The notes under the pieces are model-generated. The model did no database searches and was not told where the DNA came from. It saw only the letters and a list, made by a program, of their open reading frames with translations. Source: UBA2730 sp022793235 (GTDB lineage Bacteria; Bacillota_I; Bacilli_A; RF39; UBA660). Taken from it: DNA of 17,031 nucleotides. How positions within the stretch are numbered: the stretch's first letter is position 1; each line of letters opens with the position of its first letter. Shown piece by piece: positions 1-7,913 of the stretch. Location: contig CATJZL010000026.1 of the NCBI GenBank assembly GCA_949745755.1, positions 1 to 17,031 of the forward strand. Reading direction: 5' to 3'. A program made the position numbers and the translations under genes.

Positions 1-444
1 AATATTTCTGCTAATTTACCTAATGAAGTAGAGGCTGTTAAGAGTTATAATTATTTCTTTTTAAGAAGAGAGATGGAGGAACTTACTAAATATGAAATAG
101 AACTTGATGATAAAGTTGTTCTTCCTAATGGGCATTCTATTAGGACAATAAAAGAAAGTGAGGATACAAGTAATTTTACATGCAGACTTTCTAGTAGTGA
201 TATTAGTTTGCCTTTAATTGTTCGTACTCGTAAGATGGGAGATAAGATAGCTTTAAAGGGATGTACTGGATCTCGGAAAATTAAAGATATTTTTATTGAT
301 AGTAAGGTTGATATTTATGATCGAGATATGTGGCCTATTGTGGAAGATAGTTTAGGAAGGGTTGTTTGGATACCTGGACTTAAAAAAAGTAAATTTGATA
401 AGAAAAAAAATGAATTTTATGATATAATACTTAAATATCGATAG
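1..444 (+). CDS. tilS: tRNA(Ile)-lysidine synthase TilS, C-terminal part (partial)
   Basis: The frame is open from base 1 to a TAG at 442-444, so the gene starts upstream of the window and only about 147 C-terminal residues are seen. TilS is the cytoplasmic enzyme that converts C34 of the CAU-anticodon tRNA-Ile to lysidine, using ATP and lysine, so that it reads AUA. The catalytic PP-loop domain is outside the window. What is visible matches the TilS C-terminal substrate-binding domain: the run LIVRTRKMGDKI, then a KIKDIFID segment, then RDMWPIVEDSLGRVVWIPGL. An AUA-decoding enzyme fits this AT-rich genome. The stop codon overlaps the Shine-Dalgarno of ftsH, so the two are probably co-transcribed. 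In B. subtilis tilS-hprT-ftsH are adjacent; hprT is missing here. Confidence 0.9.
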   Translation, partial: NISANLPNEVEAVKSYNYFFLRREMEELTKYEIELDDKVVLPNGHSIRTIKESEDTSNFTCRLSSSDISLPLIVRTRKMGDKIALKGCTGSRKIKDIFIDSKVDIYDRDMWPIVEDSLGRVVWIPGLKKSKFDKKKNEFYDIILKYR

Positions 445-454
445 GAGGAATTGT

Positions 455-2434
455 ATGAATAATAATATTGATAAAAAAGTGATTAAAAAAGGGATGTTGC
501 CATATTTATTTTTATTAATAGTTATGCTTGGAGTTATTTATTTTGCAAATAGTTTTAATCATACTGTTAATGTTTTAACTTATAATGAATTTATGAATAA
601 TTTGGAGGATAAACAGGTAGAAGAGATTAAAGTTACACCTAGAGATCGAGCTCGAACCTATGAGATTCGTGGTAAATTAAAGAGTTATTCTAAGAAAGAA
701 AGTTTCTTTGTAAGAGTTCCTTTAAGTGATGAAGTGATGAAGAAGTTAGTTAATTATTCAGATGATAATAATTTTAAATTTGTGACTACAGCTGATCCTG
801 AATCTAGTTCTTTATTTCTTATTCTTTCTGAGATTTTACCTATTGCTCTTCTTCTAGGCTTTTGTTTATTTTTCTTAAATAAACAGATGGCTGGAAATAA
901 AAATTCAATGGATTTTGGAAGAAGTCGTGCTAAACTTTCTAGTGATAAGAATAAAGTTACATTTAAAGAAGTGGCTGGTCTTACTGAAGAAAAAGAGGAA
1001 GTACGTGAGTTAATTGATTTCTTAAAAAATCCTAAAAAATTTCAGAAAATGGGTGCTAGAATTCCTAAGGGAGTTTTACTTATGGGTCCTCCTGGTACTG
1101 GTAAGACTCTTCTTGCAAGAGCGGTTGCTGGGGAAGCAGATGTGCCATTTTACTATATTAGTGGATCTGACTTTGTAGAGCTTTTTGTTGGTATTGGTGC
1201 AAGTCGAGTTCGTGATATGTTTCAACAGGCTAAGAGAAATGCTCCTTGTTTAATTTTTATTGATGAGATTGATGCTGTTGGTCGTCAGAGAGGAACAGGT
1301 CTTGGTGGTGGACATGATGAAAGAGAACAAACACTTAATCAACTTCTTACTGAAATGGATGGATTTGGTGAAAATTCTGGTATCATTATTATTGCTGCTA
1401 CAAATAGACCTGATGTACTTGATCCTGCACTTTTACGTCCAGGAAGATTTGATAGACAGGTTACAGTCAGTTTACCAGATATCAATGGTCGTAAAGAAAT
1501 ATTAAAAGTTCATGCTAAAAACAAAACTTTAGGTAATGGTGTTACTTTAGAACATCTTGCTAAGAGAACACCAGGATTTAGTGGTGCAGACCTTGAAAAT
1601 TTGCTTAATGAGGCAGCACTTTTAGCTGTTCGTCGTAATAAAGATGTTATTAGTATGAGTGAAGTGGATGAAGCGACTGATCGTGTACTTATGGGGCCTG
1701 CTAAAGTCAGTCGTAGATATAGTGAAAAAGATAGAAGACTTGTTGCTTATCATGAAGCAGGTCATGCTGTTATTGGTTTAAAACTTGCTAATGCGAGTGA
1801 TGTTCAAAAAGTAACTATTATTCCACGTGGTAGTGCTGGTGGATATAATATGATGGTTCCTAGTGAAGAAAAGTTATGTTCTACTAAATCAGATTTACTT
1901 GAAGAGGTAACTGGTCTTCTTGGTGGACGTGTTGCAGAAGAAATTGTTTTTAAAGAAGTTACAACAGGTGCTGAGAATGATTTTTCTAAGGCTACTAAAA
2001 TTGTTCGTGCTATGGTATGTGAATATGGTATGAGTGATTTAGGACCTATGCAGCTTGAACAACAAGAGGGGGCAGCTTTTCTTGGGAGAGACTATAATAA
2101 AAGCCGTAATTTTTCTGAAAATGTGGCTCAAGAGATCGATACTGAGATGAGAAAAATCATTAATGATTGTTATGATGATGCTAAAAAGATTATTAAAGAA
2201 AATCGAGATTTATTAAATTTGATTGCAGATACATTGCTTGAGTATGAGACTCTTACTAAAGAACAAATCGATTATTTAGTAGAGAATGGTCATATGCCAG
2301 ATGAAGATGATACCAATTTCGAGTCTATGTCTTTAACAAAGCTTAGAGAAATTGCTAAGGAAAAAGGTATTAAAAATTATTCAAAATTAAATAAAGCTCA
2401 AATTGTTGATGAACTTGAAAAATTAGAAAGCTAG
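455..2434 (+). CDS. ftsH: ATP-dependent zinc metalloprotease FtsH with a C-terminal Rho-N/SAP-like extension
   Basis: FtsH is the membrane-anchored hexameric AAA+ protease that extracts and degrades membrane and regulatory proteins. The 659-residue protein shows the family order: a first membrane helix at about 14-34, an extracytoplasmic domain, a second helix at about 119-141, then the AAA domain with Walker A GPPGTGKT (211-218), Walker B CLIFIDEIDA (265-274) and the second region of homology with RPGRFDRQ (328-335). The zinc site HEAGH is at 433-437, and the expected third ligand lies in the GAENDFSKAT segment (D509). After the protease domain there is an acidic linker (about 613-624). Residues 625-658 then read like a Rho-N/SAP-type helix-extended-loop-helix (LTKLREIAKEKGIKNYSKLN), which is not part of canonical FtsH. 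The start is supported by AGGAGG at 443-448. The last codons form the left arm of the terminator. Confidence 0.97.
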   Translation: MNNNIDKKVIKKGMLPYLFLLIVMLGVIYFANSFNHTVNVLTYNEFMNNLEDKQVEEIKVTPRDRARTYEIRGKLKSYSKKESFFVRVPLSDEVMKKLVNYSDDNNFKFVTTADPESSSLFLILSEILPIALLLGFCLFFLNKQMAGNKNSMDFGRSRAKLSSDKNKVTFKEVAGLTEEKEEVRELIDFLKNPKKFQKMGARIPKGVLLMGPPGTGKTLLARAVAGEADVPFYYISGSDFVELFVGIGASRVRDMFQQAKRNAPCLIFIDEIDAVGRQRGTGLGGGHDEREQTLNQLLTEMDGFGENSGIIIIAATNRPDVLDPALLRPGRFDRQVTVSLPDINGRKEILKVHAKNKTLGNGVTLEHLAKRTPGFSGADLENLLNEAALLAVRRNKDVISMSEVDEATDRVLMGPAKVSRRYSEKDRRLVAYHEAGHAVIGLKLANASDVQKVTIIPRGSAGGYNMMVPSEEKLCSTKSDLLEEVTGLLGGRVAEEIVFKEVTTGAENDFSKATKIVRAMVCEYGMSDLGPMQLEQQEGAAFLGRDYNKSRNFSENVAQEIDTEMRKIINDCYDDAKKIIKENRDLLNLIADTLLEYETLTKEQIDYLVENGHMPDEDDTNFESMSLTKLREIAKEKGIKNYSKLNKAQIVDELEKLES

Positions 2435-2447
2435 GCTTTCTTTTTTT
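2425..2447 (+). terminator. Intrinsic terminator overlapping the ftsH stop codon
   Basis: A perfect 7-bp stem, AGAAAGC (2425-2431) with GCTTTCT (2435-2441), encloses a 3-base loop that is exactly the ftsH stop codon TAG (2432-2434). A T run extends to 2447. It would end the tilS-ftsH transcript. Confidence 0.8.
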
Positions 2448-2496
2448 ACTGTGTAAAATAGTTCTGTTAGTATATAAATTAATTTATGGAAGGCCT

Positions 2497-2634
2497 ATGA
2501 ACATATTTATACAGTTATTTATCATTTATGTATTGAGATGGATTCTTTTATTTATAATCTCGATTTTGAAATGGAATTATTACTTCATTTCTTTACTTAT
2601 TCGCTTTTTCGTCGTGATGAGTGCTTTTATTTAG
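2497..2634 (+). CDS. Possible 45-residue hydrophobic small protein (doubtful)
   Basis: Between the ftsH terminator and the next promoter lies an ATG-initiated frame of 45 codons ending in TAG. It encodes an almost wholly hydrophobic peptide (MNIFIQLFIIYVLRWILLF at the N-terminus, then two more basic-hydrophobic stretches), which could be one or two membrane helices. GGAAGG lies upstream but only about 3 bases from the ATG, closer than usual, and no convincing promoter is visible. T-rich DNA gives Phe/Leu/Ile-rich frames by chance, so this may not be a gene. Nothing else is seen in the 2448-2657 gap. Confidence 0.2.
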   Translation: MNIFIQLFIIYVLRWILLFIISILKWNYYFISLLIRFFVVMSAFI

Positions 2635-2657
2635 ATTAAGCAGTGTAATATTTGTGT

Positions 2658-2686
2658 TTGTATTTTGATCTAAAATATGTTATACT
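2658..2686 (+). promoter_or_regulatory. Sigma-A-type promoter of the J-domain gene
   Basis: TTGTAT (2658-2663), a 17-base spacer and TATACT (2681-2686), with an extended TG at 2678-2679. Transcription would start near 2693. This rules out the in-frame ATG at 2677 as the start of the next gene, since it lies inside the promoter. Confidence 0.75.
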
Positions 2687-2709
2687 ATGCTTATTTTAGG
2701 GGGATAATT

Positions 2710-4443
2710 ATGTTTTATCAAGAAGCTTTACAAATTTTATGTTTGAATAATGGGTTTACCTTAATAGAATTGAAACAAAAATATCATGAGATGCTTAGAA
2801 AAAATCATCCAGATAACTTTGCAAATTGTGATGAAAAAACGAAGAAAATTGCAACTGAAAAAACACAGAAAATAAAAGATGCTTATACTTATTTAAAAGA
2901 TAATTTTGGAGTGGGTTTTAGTTCTCAAAGCTATTTTTCTTCTGATGTGGATATTGTTTCTTATAGAGACGAAAAAATTAAAATATTAAAACAAAAAATG
3001 AATTTTTCTTTTTCTAAACATGATGCTATACCAGATGAAATAAAAACAGAAATAGATAATTTTCGATCTATGATGAATTTTAATATACTTAGAATGAAAT
3101 CTTTTAACAAAAAAAGTCTTATAGACAAAGATTTTTTGACCTTTATATTACCAGATATAGAAGAAAAATTTAAAACTCTTAAATCTATATTTTTTAAATA
3201 TTATGGCATTGATGAAAAGAATGTTAATTTATCTCTTGATTATAATGTTGATTTAGAGACTTTTTATGAAACGTTACTTCAGATTAAGGAGAACTATTCT
3301 AGGGATACTTTTGTTAGAAAAGCAGATAGTTTTAAAGGTCATTCAGAATATACAATAAAAAATTATATACTTTATTCTGGATATGATTGTATGAAAGAGT
3401 GTATTAAAAGTTTACAGTTTCGTTATATTATGGATATTCTTCATGGTTCTGTTTATGATGCTCTTGATGTTTTACTGGACAACTTTGATCAGGAAATTTT
3501 AGATTGCTTTAATAAATTTTATAGAATTCAGTCAGAACTTGAAAATCTTCACAAAATTATTTATGATTTAAATGATGAGTCGATTGAGATAAAGTTTAAA
3601 AAAGTAGAGCGCTTATTTGCTTCTATTTCTTCCTGTATAATTCTTGATAGAATTGAAAAACTTATTTATACAATAAAAGAGGATTTGAAAGAGGAAAATT
3701 ATATAGATTCAGTATCTGCTTGTTATGATAAATTATTTAATTGTTATACTAATAGACTCCAGCAGTTTCAGGCTTCTTCTGATTTAGATAAATCCTGCTT
3801 GTTATCAGAAAACTTTAATCGTGTACTTACTATTCTTCAGCACATAAAGAATGGAAGAATTAGTATGAAGTCTTTGTCATTATTATTTAATATTGATTTT
3901 AATAATTTTGAGAAAGATTCTGAGATACTAGATTTGTTATCTTTTAGTCAGATTTATGTTTTTAATGGAGGATCAGATAGTTATACTGGGTTGTTACTTG
4001 GTAAGTTATTATCTGTTCATAAAGAAGAGGAAGAAGTAGAAATATTTGGATTTTCTGATCAGTTTCCTTCTTTTAAATTACTTTATTTATCTATTCAAGA
4101 TTTTGAGAATAGCTATATTACTTTAGAAAATTATTTAGCTAATCGTTTTTTGGATGGAAGGGAATATGATCTAAACAAATATGTTCTTTATTCAAATAAA
4201 TATGTGTCTTTATATTATCATCATGGTTTTGGTATAGAGAGAACGAGATGTCATGATTTTGATCTTTATAGGAATATTTCTATTTTAAGATTACCATATG
4301 ATTTAGCAGATAAAAATGTAATGAAGAGAAAATTAGTAGAATATTTGAATGATCAACTTATTGATTATGAATATTCTTTGGATGAAAAAGAATATAAAAG
4401 GTATATGAAGAAAAAATTTTATAATGATTCTGTATTTAATTGA
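2710..4443 (+). CDS. J-domain protein with long unrecognised C-terminal region
   Basis: The 577-residue protein begins with a J domain (about residues 1-67). It contains a KYHEMLRKNHPDNF segment with the diagnostic HPD at 33-35, followed by a KIKDAYTYLK helix. J domains stimulate DnaK ATPase, so this is probably a specialised Hsp40-type cochaperone. It has no Gly/Phe linker, no CXXCXGXG zinc repeats and no DnaJ C-terminal substrate domain, so it is not DnaJ. The remaining 500 or so residues are mostly helical-looking, charged and rich in Lys, Asp, Phe and Tyr, without obvious membrane segments. I do not recognise them. The start at 2710 is preferred because AGGGGG precedes it at 2698-2703; an upstream in-frame ATG (2677) is within the promoter. 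The stop is TGA, followed in frame by TAA two codons later. The gene appears monocistronic. Confidence 0.85.
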   Translation: MFYQEALQILCLNNGFTLIELKQKYHEMLRKNHPDNFANCDEKTKKIATEKTQKIKDAYTYLKDNFGVGFSSQSYFSSDVDIVSYRDEKIKILKQKMNFSFSKHDAIPDEIKTEIDNFRSMMNFNILRMKSFNKKSLIDKDFLTFILPDIEEKFKTLKSIFFKYYGIDEKNVNLSLDYNVDLETFYETLLQIKENYSRDTFVRKADSFKGHSEYTIKNYILYSGYDCMKECIKSLQFRYIMDILHGSVYDALDVLLDNFDQEILDCFNKFYRIQSELENLHKIIYDLNDESIEIKFKKVERLFASISSCIILDRIEKLIYTIKEDLKEENYIDSVSACYDKLFNCYTNRLQQFQASSDLDKSCLLSENFNRVLTILQHIKNGRISMKSLSLLFNIDFNNFEKDSEILDLLSFSQIYVFNGGSDSYTGLLLGKLLSVHKEEEEVEIFGFSDQFPSFKLLYLSIQDFENSYITLENYLANRFLDGREYDLNKYVLYSNKYVSLYYHHGFGIERTRCHDFDLYRNISILRLPYDLADKNVMKRKLVEYLNDQLIDYEYSLDEKEYKRYMKKKFYNDSVFN

Positions 4444-4463
4444 AAGTAAATCTTTCTTTTTTT
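4442..4463 (+). terminator. Short terminator after the J-domain gene
   Basis: GAAAG (4442-4446) pairs with CTTTC (4452-4456) across a TAAAT loop and is followed by seven T. The stem begins inside the TGA stop codon. It is short, but placed correctly for an intrinsic terminator. Confidence 0.55.
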
Positions 4464-4475
4464 ATTTTTTGTTTG

Positions 4476-4481
4476 TATAAT
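4476..4481 (+). promoter_or_regulatory. Probable -10 of the dusB-RDD-lysS operon
   Basis: A consensus TATAAT lies 40 bases upstream of the dusB start. The best -35 at the right distance is a poor TTTCTT (4453-4458) inside the preceding terminator, so the promoter call rests mainly on the -10. Confidence 0.45.
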
Positions 4482-4521
4482 ACATTTTAGATATGATTTA
4501 TAAACATTTGAGGTGATTTAT

Positions 4522-5505
4522 ATGGGGTTTAGAGTTCGTGATATTGAGATTAAAAATAGAGTTGTTCTTGCACCTATGGCGGGTATTTGTAATTCTGCTT
4601 TTAGAAGAATTTGTAAAGAAATGGGATGTGGTCTTATTTATGCTGAGATGGTTAGTGATAAGGCTATTACTTATGGGAATAGGAAGACTATAGATATGCT
4701 TTCTATGACTGATATGGAGCGTCCTATTGTGCAACAAATATTTGGTAGTGATGTGGATAGTTTTGTAGAAGCTGCTCTCTATATAGAATGTGAGATGAAG
4801 CCTGATATTATCGATATTAATATGGGGTGTCCTGTACCTAAAGTTGCAGTGAGAGCACAAGCTGGATCAGCTTTACTTAAAGATCCTTCTAAAATTTATG
4901 ATATTGTTTCTAGTGTAGTATCTGCAGTTTCCACTCCTGTTAGTGTAAAAATTCGTAGTGGTTGGGATAAAGAGCACATTAATGCAGTAGAAGTTGCTAA
5001 AGTGTGTGAAATGGCAGGAGCCTCTTTAATTACAGTTCATCCTAGAACTCGAAGTGAGGGCTATAGTGGTAAAGCAGATTGGAATATTATTCGGGAAGTT
5101 AAAGATGCTGTTACAATTCCTGTTATTGGTAATGGAGATATTAAAAGTCCAGAAGATGCTCTTCGGATGCTTAATGAAACAGGTTGTGATGCAGTGATGA
5201 TTGGACGTGGGGTATTAGGTAATCCTTGGCTTATTTCTAATACATTATCTTATTTAGAATATGGTCATTATACTTTACCTAGTGCTAGGGATAAAATACT
5301 TATGTGTATAAAGCATTTGAACTATTTAAGTGAATTAAAATCAGAAAAACAGGTTGTTTTAGAGATTCGTAATCATATAGGGTGGTACTTAAAAGGAATA
5401 ACTGGGGCAAGTAGTATTAAAAATAAAATATATCAATGTAGTAAGATTCATGATATACTATCTATATTAAATGAATTTTTATTGGAGGTGGATGATGGAG
5501 AATAA
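4522..5505 (+). CDS. dusB: tRNA-dihydrouridine synthase, DusB type
   Basis: This FMN-dependent enzyme reduces uridines to dihydrouridine in tRNA. The 327-residue protein has the Dus fold signatures: LAPMAG (16-21) at the FMN site, INMGCP with the catalytic Cys at 103, VKIRSGWD (142-149), an ITVHPRTR segment (about 170-177) and IGNGDI (202-207), then the IGRGVLGNPW phosphate-binding end (227-236). After the catalytic Cys the sequence PKVAVRAQAGSALLK appears one residue longer than the common PK(I/V)VKNGAG form. The start is taken at ATG 4522, about 6 bases after GAGGTG (4510-4515); an in-frame GTG at 4513 lies inside that ribosome-binding site. It is the first gene of an overlapping operon with the RDD gene and lysS. 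dusB-lysS adjacency is also found in B. subtilis. Confidence 0.93.
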   Translation: MGFRVRDIEIKNRVVLAPMAGICNSAFRRICKEMGCGLIYAEMVSDKAITYGNRKTIDMLSMTDMERPIVQQIFGSDVDSFVEAALYIECEMKPDIIDINMGCPVPKVAVRAQAGSALLKDPSKIYDIVSSVVSAVSTPVSVKIRSGWDKEHINAVEVAKVCEMAGASLITVHPRTRSEGYSGKADWNIIREVKDAVTIPVIGNGDIKSPEDALRMLNETGCDAVMIGRGVLGNPWLISNTLSYLEYGHYTLPSARDKILMCIKHLNYLSELKSEKQVVLEIRNHIGWYLKGITGASSIKNKIYQCSKIHDILSILNEFLLEVDDGE

Positions 5506-6136
5506 AGATAATAATACTAGTGCGTTTTTTGTACAAAGGTTGTTTGCTTATTTAATTGATATGTTTTTAATAACTGTTGTTGCCACTATTGTTACTTATC
5601 CTTTTACTGATTTGGATGCTATTAATAAATTTAGTAAAGAATCTAATGAAATTATGAGTAGTTATCAGAATGGTGATATTGATATGATTACGTATTTTAA
5701 TCAGTCTATGGATCTTAATTATGAACAGTCTAAAATAAACGGTTTTGCTAGTATTATTCAAATATTGTTGCTTGTTCTTTATTTTATTGTTTATCAAATT
5801 TATCATAATGGACAAACTATTGGAAAGAAGTTACTTAAAATTAGAATTATTCAAGTTGATAATAAGGAACTTACCATGAATAATATGATTATTAGGGAGC
5901 TTTTTAATCATTTAATCCTTCTTAATATTTTGGTTTCTATATTGCTTCTTTTTAATAAGAATATTTATATGTATGGGACAATGTTATTAGAAGGTATTCA
6001 ATATTTTTTCCTTCTTGTGACAGTATTTATGATATTTATAAGAAAAGATGGAAGAGGACTTGCTGATTTTATTGGAAAAACAAAAGTTGTTCGGACAAAT
6101 ATATATGGAAGTGAGGTAGAATTATGTCAGAATTAA
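5495..6136 (+). CDS. RDD-family integral membrane protein
   Basis: The 213-residue protein shows RDD-family marks: Arg15 and Asp22 flanking the start of the first membrane helix (QRLFAYLIDMFLI), a GQTIGKKLLKIRI segment (106-118), and a C-terminal GRGLADFIGKTKVV with the second Asp at 191. Hydrophobic segments lie at about 17-36, 85-103, 136-153 and 165-182. RDD proteins are poorly characterised; some have been linked to ion transport, and no substrate can be assigned here. ATG 5495 is preferred because it is 6 bases after GGAGG (5484-5488); ATG 5492 would be only 3 bases away. The gene overlaps the dusB end by 11 bases and the lysS start by 13 bases, suggesting translational coupling. Confidence 0.85.
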   Translation: MENKDNNTSAFFVQRLFAYLIDMFLITVVATIVTYPFTDLDAINKFSKESNEIMSSYQNGDIDMITYFNQSMDLNYEQSKINGFASIIQILLLVLYFIVYQIYHNGQTIGKKLLKIRIIQVDNKELTMNNMIIRELFNHLILLNILVSILLLFNKNIYMYGTMLLEGIQYFFLLVTVFMIFIRKDGRGLADFIGKTKVVRTNIYGSEVELCQN

Positions 6137-7605
6137 GTGAACAAGAAAGAGTTAGAAGAGAAAAGTTAGATGGTATAAGAGAGTATTGTAATCCTTATCC
6201 AGAAAGGTATGAGGTTACACATAGTTTACTTTCAGCTTCTAAGTTAGAGGATGGTATAAATGGTATTTCTGTTGCGGGTAGAATTGTTTTTATGCGTAAG
6301 ATGGGAAAGATGAGTTTTTTACGTCTTAGAGATATAGATAGTGATTTACAGGTTTCTTTAAAGGTTGATACTTTAGGGGAAGAGGTTTATACTTTTTTTA
6401 AGACTAGTGTTGATATTGGAGATTTTATTGGTGTAAGTGGAGAGATTTTTACTACACAGACTGGGGAAAAAACTCTTAGAGCAGAGACTTTTACTTTTTT
6501 AGGAAAAGCTTTAAAACCTCTTCCAGAAAAGTTTCATGGTTTAGTTGATACTGAACAATGTTATAGACATCGATATGTAGATATGATTATGAATGAGGAT
6601 ACACGAAATCGTTTTAAAATTCGTATGAATTTCATTCGAGAACTTAGAAATTATTTATATTCTTTTGATTATTATGAAATAGAAACTCCTATTTTAAATA
6701 ATAAAGCGAGTGGGGCAGTAGCAAGACCCTTTGTTAGTCATCATAATGCTTATGATATGGATGTTTATCTTCGGATTGCACCAGAGCTTTATATGAAACG
6801 GTCAGTTATCGCTGGTATGCCTAAGGTATTTGAAATTGGTAGATGTTTTAGGAATGAAGGTATTGATGGAAGTCATTTACAAGATTTTACTATGATAGAG
6901 GCTTATCAGGCTTATTATAATTATGAGGATAATATGAAGTTTATTCGAAATATGCTTCAAACAATTATTCAAAATGTATTTGGAACGCTTACTATTCCTA
7001 TTGGAGATAAGATGATTGATATGTCAGGTGATTGGCCTAAAGTATCTTTTAGAGAACTTATTTTGAAATATGCGTCTATTGATATTAAAGATTATGATAC
7101 CAGTGAAAAATTAGTTGCTAAAATAAAAGAGGATGGTATTGAACTTGATAGTGATACACCTATTGAGAATTTAGGGTATGGTAATTTAGTAGATTATCTT
7201 TATAAAAAGGTAGCTAGACCACATATTGAGAAGCCTATTTACTTAGTAGAACATCCAGTTAGTTTATCTCCTCTTGCTAGAACAAATGATAAAGATTCTT
7301 CTATTACTGATCGTTTTCAACTTGTTGTGAATGGTGCTGAGATTGTTAATGGTTATAGTGAACTTGTTGATCCTATAGAACAGGAAAAGCGTCTTATAGA
7401 ACAAGGGCAATTAAAAGATTCTGGAGATGAAGAGGCGATGGAAATGGATCATGATTATATTCATGCTATGGAATATGGTATGCCTCCTATATCTGGTTGG
7501 GGTATGGGAATTGATCGTATTATACAGTTAATTACAGGTAGTGATAATATTCGTGATGTTATTATGTTTCCACTTATGAGACCTTTAGAAAAGGAAGAAA
7601 ATTAG
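6124..7605 (+). CDS. lysS: Lysyl-tRNA synthetase, class II (divergent motif 2)
   Basis: LysRS charges tRNA-Lys in the cytoplasm. The 493-residue length is typical. There is an N-terminal OB-fold anticodon-binding domain (about 45-130, with VAGRIVFMRKMGKMSFLRLRD), then the class II catalytic core: motif 1 around 165-200, motif 2 at about 235-260 (FEIGRCFRNEGIDGSHLQDF) and motif 3 GWGMGIDR at 458-465. In common bacterial LysRS the motif 2 loop reads H-N-P-E-F-T. Here it is H-L-Q-D-F-T, and the segment VVNGAEIVNGYSELVDP differs from the usual ING-EIANAFSELNDP. This suggests a divergent LysRS branch, although aspartyl/asparaginyl identity is not supported. GTGAGG at 6111-6116 fixes the start. It is the last gene of the dusB operon. 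Confidence 0.92.
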   Translation: MSELSEQERVRREKLDGIREYCNPYPERYEVTHSLLSASKLEDGINGISVAGRIVFMRKMGKMSFLRLRDIDSDLQVSLKVDTLGEEVYTFFKTSVDIGDFIGVSGEIFTTQTGEKTLRAETFTFLGKALKPLPEKFHGLVDTEQCYRHRYVDMIMNEDTRNRFKIRMNFIRELRNYLYSFDYYEIETPILNNKASGAVARPFVSHHNAYDMDVYLRIAPELYMKRSVIAGMPKVFEIGRCFRNEGIDGSHLQDFTMIEAYQAYYNYEDNMKFIRNMLQTIIQNVFGTLTIPIGDKMIDMSGDWPKVSFRELILKYASIDIKDYDTSEKLVAKIKEDGIELDSDTPIENLGYGNLVDYLYKKVARPHIEKPIYLVEHPVSLSPLARTNDKDSSITDRFQLVVNGAEIVNGYSELVDPIEQEKRLIEQGQLKDSGDEEAMEMDHDYIHAMEYGMPPISGWGMGIDRIIQLITGSDNIRDVIMFPLMRPLEKEEN

Positions 7606-7623
7606 AGCAATTGCTCTTTTTTT
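7604..7623 (+). terminator. Terminator of the lysS operon
   Basis: The 14-base palindrome AGAGCAATTGCTCT (7604-7617) starts inside the lysS stop codon and runs into seven T (7617-7623). It folds as a 5-6 bp stem with a small AT loop. Confidence 0.75.
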
Positions 7624-7631
7624 CTTAGAAT

Positions 7632-7660
7632 AAAAAAGCATTGTATTTAGTAGATGCCTT
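7632..7660 (-). terminator. Minus-strand terminator after the XRE remnant
   Basis: Read on the minus strand, AAGGCAT (7660-7654) pairs with ATGCTTT (7641-7635) with one G-U pair across a 12-base loop, followed by a T run. On the plus strand the same stem has an A-C mismatch, so it works better for the minus-strand gene. Confidence 0.5.
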
Positions 7661-7684
7661 ATTTTTTGTTTATTTCCTGTTTTT

Positions 7685-7906
7685 TTATTTTTGATTATTA
7701 AATAATTGTTTAATATCAATTTTTAAGGCATCTGCAATTCTTCCTAGAGCTACTATAGAAAGTCCTCGTTGCATTTTTTTGCTTTCTATTTTTGCGATAT
7801 AATTCATAGTTAAATTTGATTTGTCTGCTAATTCTTGTTGTGTTAGATGGCTATTTTTTCTATATTTTTTTATATTATTTAATATTCTTTTTTTTGAGAT
7901 GTAATC
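7685..7906 (-). pseudogene. XRE-family helix-turn-helix regulator lacking a start codon
   Basis: The open frame of 73 codons ends in TAA at 7687-7685. It encodes a nearly complete Cro/C1-type HTH: LTQQELADKSNLTMNYIAKI followed by ESKKMQRGLSIVALGRIADALKI, then a short tail DIKQLFNNQK. The frame is closed upstream by TAA at 7909-7907 and has no ATG, GTG or TTG before the HTH, nor any ribosome-binding site. The only ATG is in the middle of the domain, too late to make it. The 5' end therefore looks lost, or initiation is at a rare codon such as ATC (7900-7898). The loss coincides with the edge of a MITE-like element starting a few bases upstream (7914). XRE proteins of this size are DNA-binding repressors; its targets are unknown. 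Confidence 0.6.
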
Positions 7907-7913
7907 TTAATTG

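Noticed and set aside
4441..4449. UGA decoded as tryptophan (Mollicutes code)
   Set aside because: Read-through at the single TGA stop would add only two codons before TAA, and tryptophans in the genes examined are TGG, so the standard code fits.
4498..4860. 120-codon minus-strand frame
   Set aside because: Antisense shadow of dusB rich in His, Thr, Ile and Asn, typical of reverse-complemented AT-rich coding DNA.
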